This document shows, piece after piece, positions 17,723 through 31,208 of a stretch of 64,000 nt of DNA (position 1 is the first letter of the stretch; each line of letters starts with the position of its first letter). The DNA is taken from the NCBI RefSeq assembly GCF_000688235.1, contig NZ_JHYO01000015.1:45595-109594 (forward strand). The letters are read 5' to 3'. Below the pieces are notes generated by a model that was not told the origin of the DNA, did not search any database, and was given only the letters and a program-made list of their open reading frames with translations. The stretch is from Terasakiella pusilla DSM 6293 (GTDB taxonomy: Bacteria; Pseudomonadota; Alphaproteobacteria; Rhodospirillales; Terasakiellaceae). A program made the position numbers and the translations under genes.

Positions 17723-18922
17723 TTACGCAGCCTCCTTCACGGCTTTCACGACTTTTTCAGCCGCATCAGCGAGGTTATCAGCAGTGATGATCGGCAGACC
17801 GGATTCAGACAAGATCTTCTTGCCTTGGTCTACGTTTGTGCCTTCAAGACGAACAACAAGCGGAACGTTCAGGCTCACTTCGCGGGCCGCAGCCACAACA
17901 CCGTCAGCAATAACGTCACAACGCATGATACCGCCGAAGATGTTCACGAGGATCCCTTCAACGTTCGGGTCAGACAGGATCAGCTTGAACGCTTCAGTTA
18001 CGCGCTCTTTCGTCGCGCCGCCACCAACGTCCAGGAAGTTTGCAGGCTCACCGCCGTACAATTTGATGATGTCCATTGTGCCCATCGCAAGACCGGCACC
18101 GTTCACCATACAACCGATTGTCCCATCAAGTTTGATGTAGTTCAGGTCGTGCTTGGAAGCTTCCAGTTCCATTGCATCTTCTTCGTCTTCGTCGCGCATT
18201 TCAGCAACGGCTTTCTGACGATACAGAGCGTTGGAGTCGAAGTTCATTTTCGCATCAAGGGCAACCAGATCGTCGTCACCAGTCACAACCAGCGGGTTGA
18301 TCTCCAGCATAGACGCGTCCAGCTCAACAAATGCCTTGTACATTGCAGCAAGGATTTTGGAGCAAGCTTTGATTTGGTTACCAGTCAAACCCAGACCAAA
18401 AGCAACCTGACGTGTGTGGAACGGCATGATGCCAGTCGCCGGGTCGATTGCAACGGTCAAAATTTTCTCAGGCGTGTTTTCAGCAACTTCCTCAATGTCC
18501 ATCCCACCTTCAGTGGAGGCCATGATTGTCACGCTGTCTGTCGCACGGTCGATCAAGAACGCAAGGTACAGCTCAGAACGGATGTCACACCCGTCTTCGA
18601 TGTAAACGCGCTTAACTTCTTTACCTTCCGGACCAGACTGGTGAGTCACCAGTGTGCTGCCGAGCATTTGTTCTGCGTTTTTCGCAACTTCGTCAACGGA
18701 TTTTACAACGCGAACGCCACCGGCTTCACCGGCAGATGCTTCTTTAAATTTACCCTTACCACGGCCACCTGCGTGGATTTGGGATTTAACAACAAAAACT
18801 GGACCCCCAAGTTTTTGCGCTGCTTCGCGAGCTTCATCAGCAGTGTAAGCCACACCGCCCTCAAGTACGTTTACGCCGTACCCTTTGAGAAGCTGCTTAG
18901 CCTGATATTCATGAATATTCAT
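17723..18922 (-). CDS. sucC: Succinate-CoA ligase (ADP-forming) beta subunit
   Basis: A 399-residue ATP-grasp protein starting [12 protein letters not shown], the family's usual start. The nucleotide-binding region ([16 protein letters not shown]) and the CoA-ligase domain ([15 protein letters not shown]) are intact. It follows mdh by 104 bases and precedes sucD with a 1-nt gap. In the mdh-sucCDAB order it carries out the substrate-level phosphorylation step of the TCA cycle. Confidence 0.95.
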   Translation of the reverse strand: MNIHEYQAKQLLKGYGVNVLEGGVAYTADEAREAAQKLGGPVFVVKSQIHAGGRGKGKFKEASAGEAGGVRVVKSVDEVAKNAEQMLGSTLVTHQSGPEGKEVKRVYIEDGCDIRSELYLAFLIDRATDSVTIMASTEGGMDIEEVAENTPEKILTVAIDPATGIMPFHTRQVAFGLGLTGNQIKACSKILAAMYKAFVELDASMLEINPLVVTGDDDLVALDAKMNFDSNALYRQKAVAEMRDEDEEDAMELEASKHDLNYIKLDGTIGCMVNGAGLAMGTMDIIKLYGGEPANFLDVGGGATKERVTEAFKLILSDPNVEGILVNIFGGIMRCDVIADGVVAAAREVSLNVPLVVRLEGTNVDQGKKILSESGLPIITADNLADAAEKVVKAVKEAA

Positions 18923-19026
18923 CTTTGCTTTGCCTCAAAGTTTGGAAAAGTCGATGCTTTTCCGGGATGATTATTTGAATTCCCTAGAGAAAGAAACAGA
19001 GGCGAGTTACCCCGCCCCGTTTCCAC

Positions 19027-20169
<1,143 letters not shown>

Positions 20170-20305
20170 TTACCATGCGGAGCGGAACTCGGTATTAAGG
20201 TACCTGAAATTTTCGAAAAGCCAGAGAACGTCTGGGGTTTAATAATATTTCGCGCAAAAATGCTGTGGTGCAGCATAATCCTGCGGTGGTGCTACCATGC
20301 ATAAA

Positions 20306-20337
20306 GCGCATGCACTGACCCCTATTTGTGCATGCGC
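20306..20337. repeat. 10-bp inverted repeat, zapE terminator or regulator site
   Basis: Perfect arms GCGCATGCAC (20306-20315) and GTGCATGCGC (20328-20337) around a 12-nt loop. Each arm itself contains the palindrome GCATGC. It lies 60 bases after the zapE stop; on the minus strand only a short TTT follows, so termination would be weak. Confidence 0.5.
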
Positions 20338-20396
20338 GAATCTATAGATAAAACCTACGCGAAATAAAATTCCGCCTATCGATTCCGCAGCCCTGA

Positions 20397-21518
20397 TTAG
20401 GTCAGATGCTCCGCTCCGAGATAGTCTTCTGATTGCATTTCCATCAGGCGTGATACCGTGCGCTGAAATTCGAACGCGCCATCGCCTTCGGGATACAAGG
20501 TCTGCGGTAAGGTAGCGGCGGTACAAATCAATTTCACTTTATGTTCGTACAAAGCATCAATCAAATGAACGAACCGTTCGGCTTCATTGCGATTTTTAGG
20601 GGAAAGTTGGGGAATACCCTCAATGAAGATCACATCAAATAGGGTTGCCAGTTCCAGATAGACGTTCGCGCCGTAAGGTTTCACACAGAGGTCTGCAAAT
20701 GTAAAATAGGCAATCCGGTTATACCGTTTTGGAATGTCGATCCGGCGGGACTTGACAGTCACATAGTCTTCCCTTGCCTGCCCATCGGACATTTTTTCCA
20801 ATTGTGCGTGCAACTGATCGCGCGCTTCCATATCCAGCGGATAGAAGTACGTTTGCTCCCCGCCTTCACGGCCCAGACGATAATCCGTCGGGCTGGCCAG
20901 TTGCATCACATCCAGCTTGGCATTAATCATATCAATAAAAGGCAGAAAGCGATCACGCTGCAGGCCGTTTTTATACAAATCATCCGGCACACGGTTGGAG
21001 GTTGCAACCACCACAATGCCTTTGTCGAACAGAACCTTGAACAAGCGGCCCAAAATCATCGCATCCGCAATATTGGTCACCTGAAATTCATCAAAACAGA
21101 GCAACCAGGCCTCGTCTGACAACTGATTTGCCAGTGGAATAATGGGATCGCCATCGGTATTGAGTTTCTTTTCCCGAATGACTTTCAGGCGGTCATGCAC
21201 TTCGCGCATAAACTCGTGGAAATGGACACGTCGCTTGGCTGCCACCGGCGCGCTATCAAAAAACAGGTCGGTGAGCATGGATTTACCGCGCCCGACTTCC
21301 CCATACATATATATCCCTTGGGGCGGCGTTGGTGTTTCCTTGCGGCGCGTCAACCCAAAACGGGCGCGCCAGCCTTTCTCACCGCTGGTCGGTTCATACG
21401 ATTTGAGGGCGTTATGAAGAAGTTGCAGTTTCTCTACCGCCAGTTCCTGCGCCGTATCGGGTTTAATATCCCCCTCTTGCAGCATCTCGCGATAGCGTTG
21501 CATAGGACCTTGGACCAT
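20397..21518 (-). CDS. zapE: Cell division protein ZapE (AFG1-family ATPase)
   Basis: A 373-residue P-loop ATPase of the AFG1/LACE1 family. Walker A is GEVGRGKS (about residue 69), followed by the family's HFHEFMREVH motif and LLCFDEFQVTNIADAMIL containing Walker B. E. coli ZapE acts at the division septum and affects FtsZ ring stability. It sits upstream of mdh in the same direction, as in other Rhodospirillales, but a 410-base gap suggests separate transcription. Confidence 0.92.
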   Translation of the reverse strand: MVQGPMQRYREMLQEGDIKPDTAQELAVEKLQLLHNALKSYEPTSGEKGWRARFGLTRRKETPTPPQGIYMYGEVGRGKSMLTDLFFDSAPVAAKRRVHFHEFMREVHDRLKVIREKKLNTDGDPIIPLANQLSDEAWLLCFDEFQVTNIADAMILGRLFKVLFDKGIVVVATSNRVPDDLYKNGLQRDRFLPFIDMINAKLDVMQLASPTDYRLGREGGEQTYFYPLDMEARDQLHAQLEKMSDGQAREDYVTVKSRRIDIPKRYNRIAYFTFADLCVKPYGANVYLELATLFDVIFIEGIPQLSPKNRNEAERFVHLIDALYEHKVKLICTAATLPQTLYPEGDGAFEFQRTVSRLMEMQSEDYLGAEHLT

Positions 21519-21570
21519 ATGCGAAAATCCTGTTGTTTATGTGCCTGTCCCCCATTCATAGATCAAAAAG

Positions 21571-21595
21571 TAACCCCGCATCAAGGGCGGGGTTA
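21571..21595. terminator. Terminator hairpin between the chemoreceptor gene and zapE
   Basis: Arms TAACCCCGC (21571-21579) and GCGGGGTTA (21587-21595) around a 7-nt loop, just after the minus-strand chemoreceptor gene. A weak U-rich tail (CTTTTTG) follows on the minus strand. Confidence 0.7.
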
Positions 21596-21616
21596 AAATA
21601 AGATCAAGAACAGTGC

Positions 21617-23056
21617 TTAAAGCTTGTAACCGGAGCGCATCCCGCCCCAGTGCCGCCCTTTCACAAAGATGGGCGCGGAGACATCTTTCATCATGACAAA
21701 GTTACCCCCGCCCATATCCCGACGATAGGCTTGCACCAAAAATGGCTTTTCATTGCGCCCAGCCGCCAGCCCGACACGATCATTAAAGATCATCCGGTTA
21801 CGGCAGTTGGCCGTATTCCAGGCAACATCCCCCGCCTTTTGGGGATGAGAGAACGACAGGTTATGCACCGGCAGATATCCATTCACATCCACGCAGGCCG
21901 CAAACACGATTTTATCATGGGCCGCCTGAATGGGTTCCTGTATCTCCGGCAAATGCTGATCCAGAAAATCAAGCGCGCGGGTCTTATATTGCGGCGGGTT
22001 GGTCCCATCAATTTTCATATAATCCTGATCAAACAGGTCCTCAAGGGACAACGCGCCACGATCCACCGCCTCTTCCAACAGCGTGGATACTTTTGACGCC
22101 CCGTCAACCAATTGATTGATGAAGAAACTATCCACCGTCTCCACCCCCAACTGATTGGTCAACTGAATAAGTTCCGCGCCAAAATCACGCAGCTTCCCCA
22201 CCCGATCATTACATCCACTCAAGTCTTCGCGGTTTTCTTCCGCACGGGCACTCATATCTTCAAGCTGGGTAACAACCCCGTCAACATGCCCATCAATGGC
22301 AGAGGTTGCCTGACTGATATTCAACAACTCACCATCCACCTTGGCAATAGCCTCCCCGACCAAGTGGATCGCATCGCCAATATCCTTGGTTCCGGCTTGT
22401 GCTTCGGCGGCACTTTGCACGCCGCGCACACTCTCTGTCATCAGGCCTTCGACCTGCGCGCCTAACTGTTCAAGGGTATGGTCGATCTGTTCCGTCGCTT
22501 TGGCGGTTTGTCCGGCAAGGTTTTTCACCTCCCCCGCCACAACCGCAAATCCTTTACCTGCTTCGCCCGCGCGCGCCGCTTCGATGGTGGCATTCAAGGC
22601 CAGCAGGTTGGTTTGGGAAGCGATTTTTTGAATGGAACCCGATACGGCGCGCACTTCTTCCAAGGCACCATTCAGACCGGTCAGGCGCTCTTCAATGTCA
22701 CGTACAAAATCAACAAGGGTCTGGATATTGTGTAACGACACTTCCACTTTGTCACGCGATTGGGTGACGTCCGCATTCGCCTGTTCCGCCACCTGCAACG
22801 ACGTTTGTGCGGCACCGGCGATCTCGTCCTTGACGCGCGCCATGGCACTGGCAGCTTCTCGCACCAGATTAAAACTGTCGGTTTGCTGATTAATCCGCGC
22901 GGTCACATCTTCGATATTGCCAGCGACATCGGCGATCTCAATTACGATATCACCCGCATCAACTGCAATTTTCTGGATAACTTCTGCGACCTGCCCGTCA
23001 TTTTGATGTACAAGCGGGCGCGAACTGGCTCCGTTGGAAACAGTATCGTCCTTCAA
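21617..23056 (-). CDS. Soluble methyl-accepting chemotaxis protein
   Basis: A 479-residue chemoreceptor without a transmembrane segment. Residues about 20-300 are a long coiled-coil signalling domain with the conserved hairpin tip ([33 protein letters not shown]). The C-terminal 170 residues form a separate ligand-binding-like domain ([17 protein letters not shown]..., [19 protein letters not shown]...) of a type often found at the C-terminus of alphaproteobacterial soluble receptors and reminiscent of Cache/PAS folds. It should couple a cytoplasmic signal to CheA/CheW. No che genes are nearby. Confidence 0.9.
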   Translation of the reverse strand: MKDDTVSNGASSRPLVHQNDGQVAEVIQKIAVDAGDIVIEIADVAGNIEDVTARINQQTDSFNLVREAASAMARVKDEIAGAAQTSLQVAEQANADVTQSRDKVEVSLHNIQTLVDFVRDIEERLTGLNGALEEVRAVSGSIQKIASQTNLLALNATIEAARAGEAGKGFAVVAGEVKNLAGQTAKATEQIDHTLEQLGAQVEGLMTESVRGVQSAAEAQAGTKDIGDAIHLVGEAIAKVDGELLNISQATSAIDGHVDGVVTQLEDMSARAEENREDLSGCNDRVGKLRDFGAELIQLTNQLGVETVDSFFINQLVDGASKVSTLLEEAVDRGALSLEDLFDQDYMKIDGTNPPQYKTRALDFLDQHLPEIQEPIQAAHDKIVFAACVDVNGYLPVHNLSFSHPQKAGDVAWNTANCRNRMIFNDRVGLAAGRNEKPFLVQAYRRDMGGGNFVMMKDVSAPIFVKGRHWGGMRSGYKL

Positions 23057-23387
23057 GACTTCCTCCCTAGTATCTTACGCGCTGTCTGATTTTTATTTAG
23101 TATCAGCGCGTTGCACTGTTCATGTTGCACTGCAACCATAAATGTGTTTTATTGTTCTTTCCTTTTTACCCCCAATTATAACTTTATGCCACTGATTTCC
23201 GTTTTCTCTACACCTATAACGGACGATAAGAAATCATAAATTGATTTTTGGCGCGCCTAGATAAATCCTGAAAAGATATCCTGCCGCTAATATTGTGGGG
23301 TTCCCCTTACTGAGACAGTTGCGCTTTGCCTCGACTCCCTATATGTTCGCGCGCGATTGACTATTATCACTTTACCGGATGCCATCC
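23057..23387. other. Divergent promoter region of the chemoreceptor gene and lepA
   Basis: About 330 bases with AT-rich stretches suitable for two divergent promoters. I saw no convincing ORF, RNA gene or long repeat in it. Confidence 0.4.
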
Positions 23388-25190
23388 ATGACAGACTTGT
23401 CCCATATTCGGAACTTCTCCATTATTGCCCATATCGACCACGGCAAATCAACGCTCGCAGACCGCCTGATCCACTTGTGTGGCGGCCTGAGCGATCGTGA
23501 AATGCAGGAACAAGTCCTAGACAATATGGACATTGAGCGCGAGCGCGGCATTACCATCAAATCCCAGACCGTGCGCCTGAAATATACGGCGAAAAACGGC
23601 GAAACCTATCAGCTCAACCTGATGGATACGCCCGGTCACGTGGATTTTGCCTACGAAGTTTCGCGTTCTCTTGCCGCGTGCGAAGGCTCCTTGCTGATCG
23701 TAGATTCGACACAAGGCGTCGAAGCACAGACCCTTGCCAACGTATATCAAGCCATCGAAAACGATCACGAGATCATCACGGTGCTGAACAAAGCTGACCT
23801 GCCCGCCAGTGAGCCGGAACGCATCCAGCAACAGATTGAAGATGTGATCGGGATCGACACCTCTAATTCTGTTCTTGTTTCTGCCAAAACCGGCTTGAAC
23901 TGTGACGAAGTCCTAGAACGGATCTGTTCAGACCTGCCCGCGCCGGAAGGCGATGCAGATGCCCCGTTAAAAGCCCTGATCGTTGATTCCTGGTATGATC
24001 CGTATCTGGGCGTTATGACGCTGGTACGTGTAAAGGACGGTCAGTTAAAACGTGGCATGAAAGTCACGTTCATGAACACAGAGGCTGAATATCAAATCGA
24101 TCAAGTCGGCTGTTTCTCCCCTAAAATGGTTAAGCTGGACTCCCTAAATCCGGGTGAGGTCGGCTATTTTACCGCCGCAATCAAATCCGTGGCTGATGCC
24201 GCTGTCGGGGATACCATCACAGAAACCAAACGCCCGGCTGACAAACCGCTGTCCGGCTTTAAGCCGTCTACGCCCGTGGTCTGGTGTGGTCTCTTCCCCG
24301 TTGATGCGGCTGATTTTGAAGATTTGCGCGATGCGTTGGGCAAACTCCACCTCAATGATGCTTCCTTCCATTTTGAGCCGGAAAGCTCCGCCGCCCTCGG
24401 CTTTGGTTTCCGTTGTGGCTTCTTGGGTCTGTTGCACCTTGAGATCATTCAGGAACGTCTGGAACGTGAATATGATCTCGATCTGATCACCACATCTCCG
24501 TCCGTTGTCTATCACATGCATATGAACGACGGCAGCATGGTGAAATTGCACAACCCGGCTGACATGCCGGATGTGACCAAGATCGACACCATTGAAGAAC
24601 CGTGGATTAAAGCAACCATCATGGTGCCGGATGAATATCTTGGCCCCGTGCTGCAACTCTGTACCGATCGCCGCGGCGAGCAAATAGATTTGACCTATGT
24701 GGGCAGCCGTGCGATGGCGGTTTACCGCCTGCCGTTGAACGAAATCGTGTTCGATTTCTATGACCGTCTCAAGTCCTGTTCACGCGGATATGCCAGCTTT
24801 GACTATGAGGTGGATGAGTATCGTGCCGGTGATCTGGTTAAAATTTCCATTCTGGTCAACGCAGAACCTGTGGACGCGCTTGCCTTTATGGCACACCGTT
24901 CCCAGTCAGAAGCACGTGGTCGCCAAGTGTGTGCGCGCCTCAAAGACCTGATCCCACGCCAACTGTTCAAAATTCCGATCCAAGCAGCCATCGGCGGCAA
25001 AGTGATCGCGCGTGAAACCATCTCTGCCATGCGCAAAGACGTCACCGCCAAATGTTATGGCGGGGACATTACCCGTAAGAAAAAACTGTTGGAAAAACAG
25101 AAAAAGGGTAAGAAGAAGATGCGTCAATTCGGTAAGGTGGAAATTCCGCAGACCGCCTTCATCGCCGCCCTTAAGATGGGTGACGACTAA
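23388..25190 (+). CDS. lepA: Elongation factor 4 (LepA), translational GTPase
   Basis: A 600-residue translational GTPase. I chose [22 protein letters not shown], the family's usual start; an ATG 9 bases upstream is also possible. G1 (AHIDHGKS), G3 (DTPGHVDF) and G4 (NKAD) motifs and the LepA-specific C-terminal domain ending in a lysine-rich [20 protein letters not shown] segment are intact. EF4 acts on stalled or mis-translocated ribosomes. A terminator follows at once. Confidence 0.95.
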   Translation: MTDLSHIRNFSIIAHIDHGKSTLADRLIHLCGGLSDREMQEQVLDNMDIERERGITIKSQTVRLKYTAKNGETYQLNLMDTPGHVDFAYEVSRSLAACEGSLLIVDSTQGVEAQTLANVYQAIENDHEIITVLNKADLPASEPERIQQQIEDVIGIDTSNSVLVSAKTGLNCDEVLERICSDLPAPEGDADAPLKALIVDSWYDPYLGVMTLVRVKDGQLKRGMKVTFMNTEAEYQIDQVGCFSPKMVKLDSLNPGEVGYFTAAIKSVADAAVGDTITETKRPADKPLSGFKPSTPVVWCGLFPVDAADFEDLRDALGKLHLNDASFHFEPESSAALGFGFRCGFLGLLHLEIIQERLEREYDLDLITTSPSVVYHMHMNDGSMVKLHNPADMPDVTKIDTIEEPWIKATIMVPDEYLGPVLQLCTDRRGEQIDLTYVGSRAMAVYRLPLNEIVFDFYDRLKSCSRGYASFDYEVDEYRAGDLVKISILVNAEPVDALAFMAHRSQSEARGRQVCARLKDLIPRQLFKIPIQAAIGGKVIARETISAMRKDVTAKCYGGDITRKKKLLEKQKKGKKKMRQFGKVEIPQTAFIAALKMGDD

Positions 25191-25201
25191 GCATAAAAAA
25201 A

Positions 25202-25230
25202 GGCAGCGAACACGCTGCCCTTTCTTTTTT
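25202..25230 (+). terminator. Rho-independent terminator of lepA
   Basis: Arms GGCAGCG (25202-25208) and CGCTGCC (25213-25219) with a 4-nt loop, preceded by an A run and followed by CTTTCTTTTTT. It sits 11 bases after the lepA stop. Confidence 0.88.
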
Positions 25231-25246
25231 CGGCCCACTGCACTGA

Positions 25247-25489
25247 TTAAAATGCAAAAGGCTGCTTATTTTGCACGTCGCCCAAAAAAATGCTTTCCTC
25301 GGACCCGCAGCATATCGGTGATGTTTCCAGATATGTCAATTGTGACATGACCTGACGCCAAAAATCCGTTTTATTTGGATTTTTATCAGCGCTTAATCGG
25401 GCTGATATGATACGCTTTGCTTCTGCACACCCGTATTTTTTGCAAAAGTAAGCGGCTACTTCTTTCGCAGCTCTTTCCCCAATCGCCAT
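25247..25489 (-). CDS. Small conserved-looking hypothetical protein
   Basis: An 80-residue reading frame with a weak ribosome site. The first half (GERAAKEVAAYFCKKYGCAEAKRIISAR) looks like a real helical domain and the codon pattern resembles genes, but I do not recognise the family. It is convergent with lepA, whose terminator lies 28 bases away, and shares strand with fbp upstream. Whether it is expressed is open. Confidence 0.5.
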   Translation of the reverse strand: MAIGERAAKEVAAYFCKKYGCAEAKRIISARLSADKNPNKTDFWRQVMSQLTYLETSPICCGSEESIFLGDVQNKQPFAF

Positions 25490-25646
25490 TTTCCGTGTAT
25501 CGCCTTTTATTGCAATTTTTCCCTATGATACACGGACCTATAAAGAAAAGATATCCATCCAATAAATAGAGTTTATCACCCCGTCAGAAACCAACGGGGG
25601 ATTTTAACACCTCTAAATTTAATAGCCTCGCAAGTAGAGTACTATT

Positions 25647-26657
25647 TTATGCGTCTTCTTCTGCGTGATAACGCACGATTCGTTCAACTTCTTTTTTGGA
25701 CCCTAAAATGACCGGGACTCGTTGGTGCAGCTCGCTTGGCTGCAGCTCCATAATACGCTCACGCCCTGTCGAAGACATGCCGCCCGCCTGTTCAATGATG
25801 AAAGACATCGGGTTTGCTTCATACATCAAGCGGAGCTTGCCGCCTTTTTCACGGATCCGGTCATCCATCGGGTACATAAAGACACCACCGCGACTGATGA
25901 TACGGTGTACATCCGCCACCATTGAGGCCACCCAACGCATATTGAAATCACGTTCGCGCGGGCCGGTCGAGCCTTCCAGACACTCTTCAATATACCGGCG
26001 CACGGGTGGTTCCCAGTGGCGCATATTGGACATATTGATAGCAAATTCTTTAGTTTCTTCCGGGATCGTCAGATTTTCATGGGTCAGGAAAAATTCCCCG
26101 ACGTTGCGGTCCATCGTAAAGCCGTTGACCCCGTCACCTGTCGTCAAGACCAACATCGTGGACGGACCATAGACCGTGTAACCTGCGCAAACCTGCTCAG
26201 TCCCCGGTTGCAGGAAGTCTTCAGCTGTCGGCTGCTCGATCCCTTCCGGGCAGCGCAGGATGGAGAAGATGGACCCCACGGACACGTTTACGTCAATGTT
26301 GGAAGACCCATCCAGCGGATCAAACAGCAACAGGTAACGACCGCTATATTCTGCCGGAACTGTGACGATATCGTCTTCTTCCTCAGATGCCATGCCCGCC
26401 AGATGTCCACCGATGGTGTTACAGAACTTGAACAGTTCGTTGGATTGTACATCCAGCTTCTTCTGCACTTCCCCTTGGACGTTTTCTGTCCCGTGCGTGC
26501 CGAGTGCGCCTGCCAGTTCCCCGTGATCCACCAGATCAGAGATGGTTTTACAAGCGGTCATCACATCCGCTAACAACAAGGTTAAGACCCCTTCGCCCTG
26601 ACGACGGCGTTGTTCTTCGATCAGAAAATGAGTCAGCGTTTTGCGATAACCGGACAT
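25647..26657 (-). CDS. fbp: Class I fructose-1,6-bisphosphatase
   Basis: A 336-residue enzyme that converts fructose-1,6-bisphosphate to fructose-6-phosphate in gluconeogenesis or the Calvin cycle. The start MSGYRKTLT has GGAGAG about 8 nt upstream; the longer frame has none. The metal-binding [16 protein letters not shown] motif and the substrate-binding [25 protein letters not shown] segment are clear. It is divergent from the riboswitch-thiC unit. No Calvin-cycle neighbours are present, so a gluconeogenic role is likely. Confidence 0.94.
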   Translation of the reverse strand: MSGYRKTLTHFLIEEQRRRQGEGVLTLLLADVMTACKTISDLVDHGELAGALGTHGTENVQGEVQKKLDVQSNELFKFCNTIGGHLAGMASEEEDDIVTVPAEYSGRYLLLFDPLDGSSNIDVNVSVGSIFSILRCPEGIEQPTAEDFLQPGTEQVCAGYTVYGPSTMLVLTTGDGVNGFTMDRNVGEFFLTHENLTIPEETKEFAINMSNMRHWEPPVRRYIEECLEGSTGPRERDFNMRWVASMVADVHRIISRGGVFMYPMDDRIREKGGKLRLMYEANPMSFIIEQAGGMSSTGRERIMELQPSELHQRVPVILGSKKEVERIVRYHAEEDA

Positions 26658-26770
26658 GGGCGTGCTCTCCAATAAACGTGCGTTGGGAGGTCGATAGCAA
26701 AACGGCGCCAAATTAGCAACGAAAATGCTGCTTGACCTTTGTAATCAACTCGCACACCCTAGGGCTATTC

Positions 26771-28721
<1,951 letters not shown>

Positions 28722-28739
28722 AGCAACCAAGAGTTTGGC

Positions 28740-28767
28740 GGGGCTGTCTACGGATAGCCCCTTTTTT
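28740..28767 (+). terminator. Rho-independent terminator of thiC
   Basis: A 9-bp stem between GGGGCTGTC (28740-28748) and GATAGCCCC (28753-28761) with a TACG loop, followed by TTTTTT. Confidence 0.88.
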
Positions 28768-28838
28768 GGGGCTGAATTCTATTGTATGCAGAAAATCCGT
28801 TTCTTGTTATAGTACCGGAAAGACACTAGGATAAACGG

Positions 28839-29555
28839 ATGTTGAGAATTGGTTATATCGCACTGTTAGGGATCGCCCTGTCTATCTGCTTTCTGTCAGA
28901 AAGTCAGGCAGGGACACGCCTAAAGGTTGCTGCCGTTCACATCCCCCTGATGAGCGAAAGCCCGACACAAGGTGTTTTCATAGATCTCCTAAAAGATATC
29001 TCCCAACGCTCAGGTCTTGAATTTGACGTAAAAGTCTATCCCGGCAAACGCGCCCACTATCTTTTTCAACAAGGCGAAGTCGATCTGCTGCTCCCTTTCC
29101 CCAAAGGTAACCGCAAAAAAACCGGCCTGCTGACGGACCCGATCTATTCCAAACGGGATTTTATCTTCGTTAAAAAAGGCACCCCAATCCCAAAAACACT
29201 GGAAGACGCTGCAGGTATGCGCCTTGGGATCACAGAACATTATAAGTATGATGCCCGCCTGTATGCCCAAGCAGACCTGAAATTAGAGACAACCCACAGC
29301 GACCTGCTCAATGTGCGAAAACTCTATTCCGGTCGTATTGACGGCTTTGTGGCCGAAGAATATTCCGCCCTCAGTGCCTTAAAGAAAAGCGGCTTTGAAG
29401 ATATCCTGTACGATCAGGACCATCCGGTCTTTACCTATGATGCGGTCATGTTGGTACAAACCACCACGCAGGGGCTCAAAACGCTAGAACAAATTAATGC
29501 GGCCCTTGCCGAGCTTAAAAAAAGCCAAGGCCACCCCGCGCTGACCCAAAATTAG
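28839..29555 (+). CDS. Periplasmic substrate-binding-like protein, family 3
   Basis: A 238-residue protein with a signal peptide (about residues 1-24, ending SQA-G). The mature part resembles family-3 solute-binding domains (GVFIDLLKDISQRSGLEFDVKVYPGKRAHYLFQQGEVDLLLPF). No permease or ATPase of an amino-acid transporter is adjacent, so it may be an orphan sensor or scavenger. The ligand is unknown. A second protein of the same general type lies at 31209-31844 on the other side of ccmAB. Confidence 0.8.
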   Translation: MLRIGYIALLGIALSICFLSESQAGTRLKVAAVHIPLMSESPTQGVFIDLLKDISQRSGLEFDVKVYPGKRAHYLFQQGEVDLLLPFPKGNRKKTGLLTDPIYSKRDFIFVKKGTPIPKTLEDAAGMRLGITEHYKYDARLYAQADLKLETTHSDLLNVRKLYSGRIDGFVAEEYSALSALKKSGFEDILYDQDHPVFTYDAVMLVQTTTQGLKTLEQINAALAELKKSQGHPALTQN

Positions 29556-29649
29556 AGTGTCATATCAAAAAAATGTAATTAAGGCACAATAAGGCAAAAA
29601 TTGCTCATATTGCTGCCCAATTTAGCCGCCATAATACTCAACATAGAAA

Positions 29650-29818
29650 GGTTGGTGCGGTGAAGAGCATCCCCCTCTCGATAAACCCAAGTATCGAAAT
29701 AGCCCCCTATAGTTCAACTAACTTACGCTCTTCAAAACACAGACCGGACTAAATGAATCGATCATGCCAGAACTCTCAAAACATCCTCGGACTTGCCCCC
29801 CGAGGATGTTTTGTTTTT
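29650..29818 (+). ncRNA. Candidate small RNA ending in a Rho-independent terminator
   Basis: TGAAGAGC (29661-29668) pairs perfectly with GCTCTTCA (29727-29734) and encloses a hairpin with TCGATA/TATCGA arms (29678-29683, 29692-29697) and C-rich single strands. The stretch ends in a 13-bp terminator. The distance of the terminator from the upstream gene and the enclosed structure suggest an independent RNA, but it could be a long 3' untranslated region. The 5' end is a guess; no clear promoter was found. Confidence 0.35.
29778..29818 (+). terminator. Strong Rho-independent terminator upstream of ccmA
   Basis: Perfect 13-bp arms AAAACATCCTCGG (29778-29790) and CCGAGGATGTTTT (29800-29812), followed by GTTTTT. 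It insulates ccmA from upstream transcription. Confidence 0.9.
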
Positions 29819-29864
29819 AATAGGCCTTTCTAAATACAAGCACTAACCGCCTGAGGGGATCATA

Positions 29865-30536
29865 ATGGCGACATTTGCGGGACAGGATCTTGTTTGCATC
29901 CGCGGGGAACGACTGGTTTTTTCTCATCTGGATTTTAATATCGCCAGCGGTGGCTGCCTGACCTTGATCGGGCGCAACGGTGCCGGTAAATCTTCCCTTC
30001 TCCGCATGATGGCAGGCCTCTTGCGCCCGTCAAGCGGGGTGATGAGCTGGGATGCCACCCCCGTTCAGGACGACATGGACGAACACCGCGAACGCCTGCA
30101 TTATGTCGGGCACCATGATGCCATCAAACCTGTATTAACAGTGGAAGAAAATCTGAAATTCTGGGCGGGCTTACGCAGCGACGCACAAGAAGCCCAAGCC
30201 AATTTTAAAGAAGCCCTAGACCTGTTTTCCATCGGACACCTGATGGATGTCCCCGGACGTTTCCTATCCGCCGGCCAAAAGCGCCGCGCCAACCTGGCGC
30301 GCATCATCGCGTCCAAATCACAGGTCTGGTTACTGGATGAACCGACCACAGCCCTGGACAAAGAAACCATCGCCAAACTGGAGGAGATCATCGAAAACCA
30401 TCGCGCCACTGGCGGCATGGTCGTGCTCTCCACCCATTCGGATCTGAACATCAAAAATCAGGAGATTCTGGACGTCAGCGCCTTTTCAGCCGCGCGCGGT
30501 CAGGAAAGCGCCTCACTTCTGGCAGAGGGAATATAA
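29865..30536 (+). CDS. ccmA: Heme exporter ATP-binding protein CcmA
   Basis: A 223-residue ABC ATPase. Walker A is GRNGAGKS, the signature is LSAGQKRRANLARI, and Walker B is VWLLDEPTTALD. With CcmB it belongs to system I cytochrome c maturation, where CcmAB drives release of holo-CcmE from CcmCD. The ccmB start lies 2 bases after its stop. It is short and typical of the CcmA group. Confidence 0.9.
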   Translation: MATFAGQDLVCIRGERLVFSHLDFNIASGGCLTLIGRNGAGKSSLLRMMAGLLRPSSGVMSWDATPVQDDMDEHRERLHYVGHHDAIKPVLTVEENLKFWAGLRSDAQEAQANFKEALDLFSIGHLMDVPGRFLSAGQKRRANLARIIASKSQVWLLDEPTTALDKETIAKLEEIIENHRATGGMVVLSTHSDLNIKNQEILDVSAFSAARGQESASLLAEGI

Positions 30537-30538
30537 TC

Positions 30539-31204
30539 ATGGGTCGTTTTATCTCTGTTGTGCGCCGTGACCTGCGGCTTGCGCTGCGCCAAGGCAGTGA
30601 CAGCGTTATGGTCGTCATGTTTTTCTTGCTCACCGTGGTGCTGTTTCCTTTCGGGATCGGACCGGAAGGCAATATCCTTGCCCGTGTGGCCTCTGGCGTT
30701 ATTTTCGTTGCGGCCCTGCTTGCTTCCATGCTGTCCTTGGAACGGTTGTTTCAAACCGATTATGAAGATGGCTCCCTCGAACTACTCACCCTCAGTCCTG
30801 TGCCGCTGGAAATCGTGGTTCTTGGTAAAATTACGGCCCATTGGCTGACAACCGGCCTACCCTTGATCATTGCCTCCCCTTTACTCGCCGTCCTCATGAA
30901 TATGAGCAGCGATGGGTTTAGCATGCTGATGCTGGCCCTTTTGCTCGGTACGCCCGCACTTAGCCTGATCGGCGCGATTGGGGCTGCCCTTGTGCTAGGA
31001 TCCAGACGCGGTGGGGTGCTCATTTCCCTGTTGGTCCTGCCTTTATTTGTGCCTGTGCTGATTTTCGGGGTCGGACTGGTGGAAGCCGCCATCGGTGGAT
31101 TTGCCGTTAAATCCCAAATCCTGATCCTGTCCGGTATCCTGTTTGCCTGTCTTGCCTTCTGTCCGTTTGCGGCTGCGGCTGCGGTGCGGCAATCGGTGGA
31201 ATAG
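30539..31204 (+). CDS. ccmB: Heme exporter membrane protein CcmB
   Basis: A 221-residue integral membrane protein with about six hydrophobic helices. The N-terminal RRDLRLALRQGSDSVMVVMFFL and the ERLFQTDYEDGSLELL motif are diagnostic of CcmB. It pairs with CcmA upstream. The usual next gene, ccmC, is absent; a minus-strand gene follows instead, so the ccm genes are split on this chromosome. Confidence 0.9.
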   Translation: MGRFISVVRRDLRLALRQGSDSVMVVMFFLLTVVLFPFGIGPEGNILARVASGVIFVAALLASMLSLERLFQTDYEDGSLELLTLSPVPLEIVVLGKITAHWLTTGLPLIIASPLLAVLMNMSSDGFSMLMLALLLGTPALSLIGAIGAALVLGSRRGGVLISLLVLPLFVPVLIFGVGLVEAAIGGFAVKSQILILSGILFACLAFCPFAAAAAVRQSVE

Positions 31205-31208
31205 AAAG

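Larger units (their letters stand above)
29556..29864. other. Intergenic region with structured stretch and strong terminator before ccmA
   Basis: About 309 bases without an ORF of note. The last third contains an 8-bp long-range stem, two small hairpins inside it and a strong terminator 222 bases after the upstream stop, the features described as a candidate small RNA. Confidence 0.5.

Noticed and set aside
17687..18970. Open frame of 427 codons antisense to sucC
   Set aside because: Shadow of sucC; no domain and unnatural amino-acid composition.
20239..20526. 95-codon frame between mdh and zapE
   Set aside because: It overlaps zapE out of frame and its translation shows no recognisable domain.
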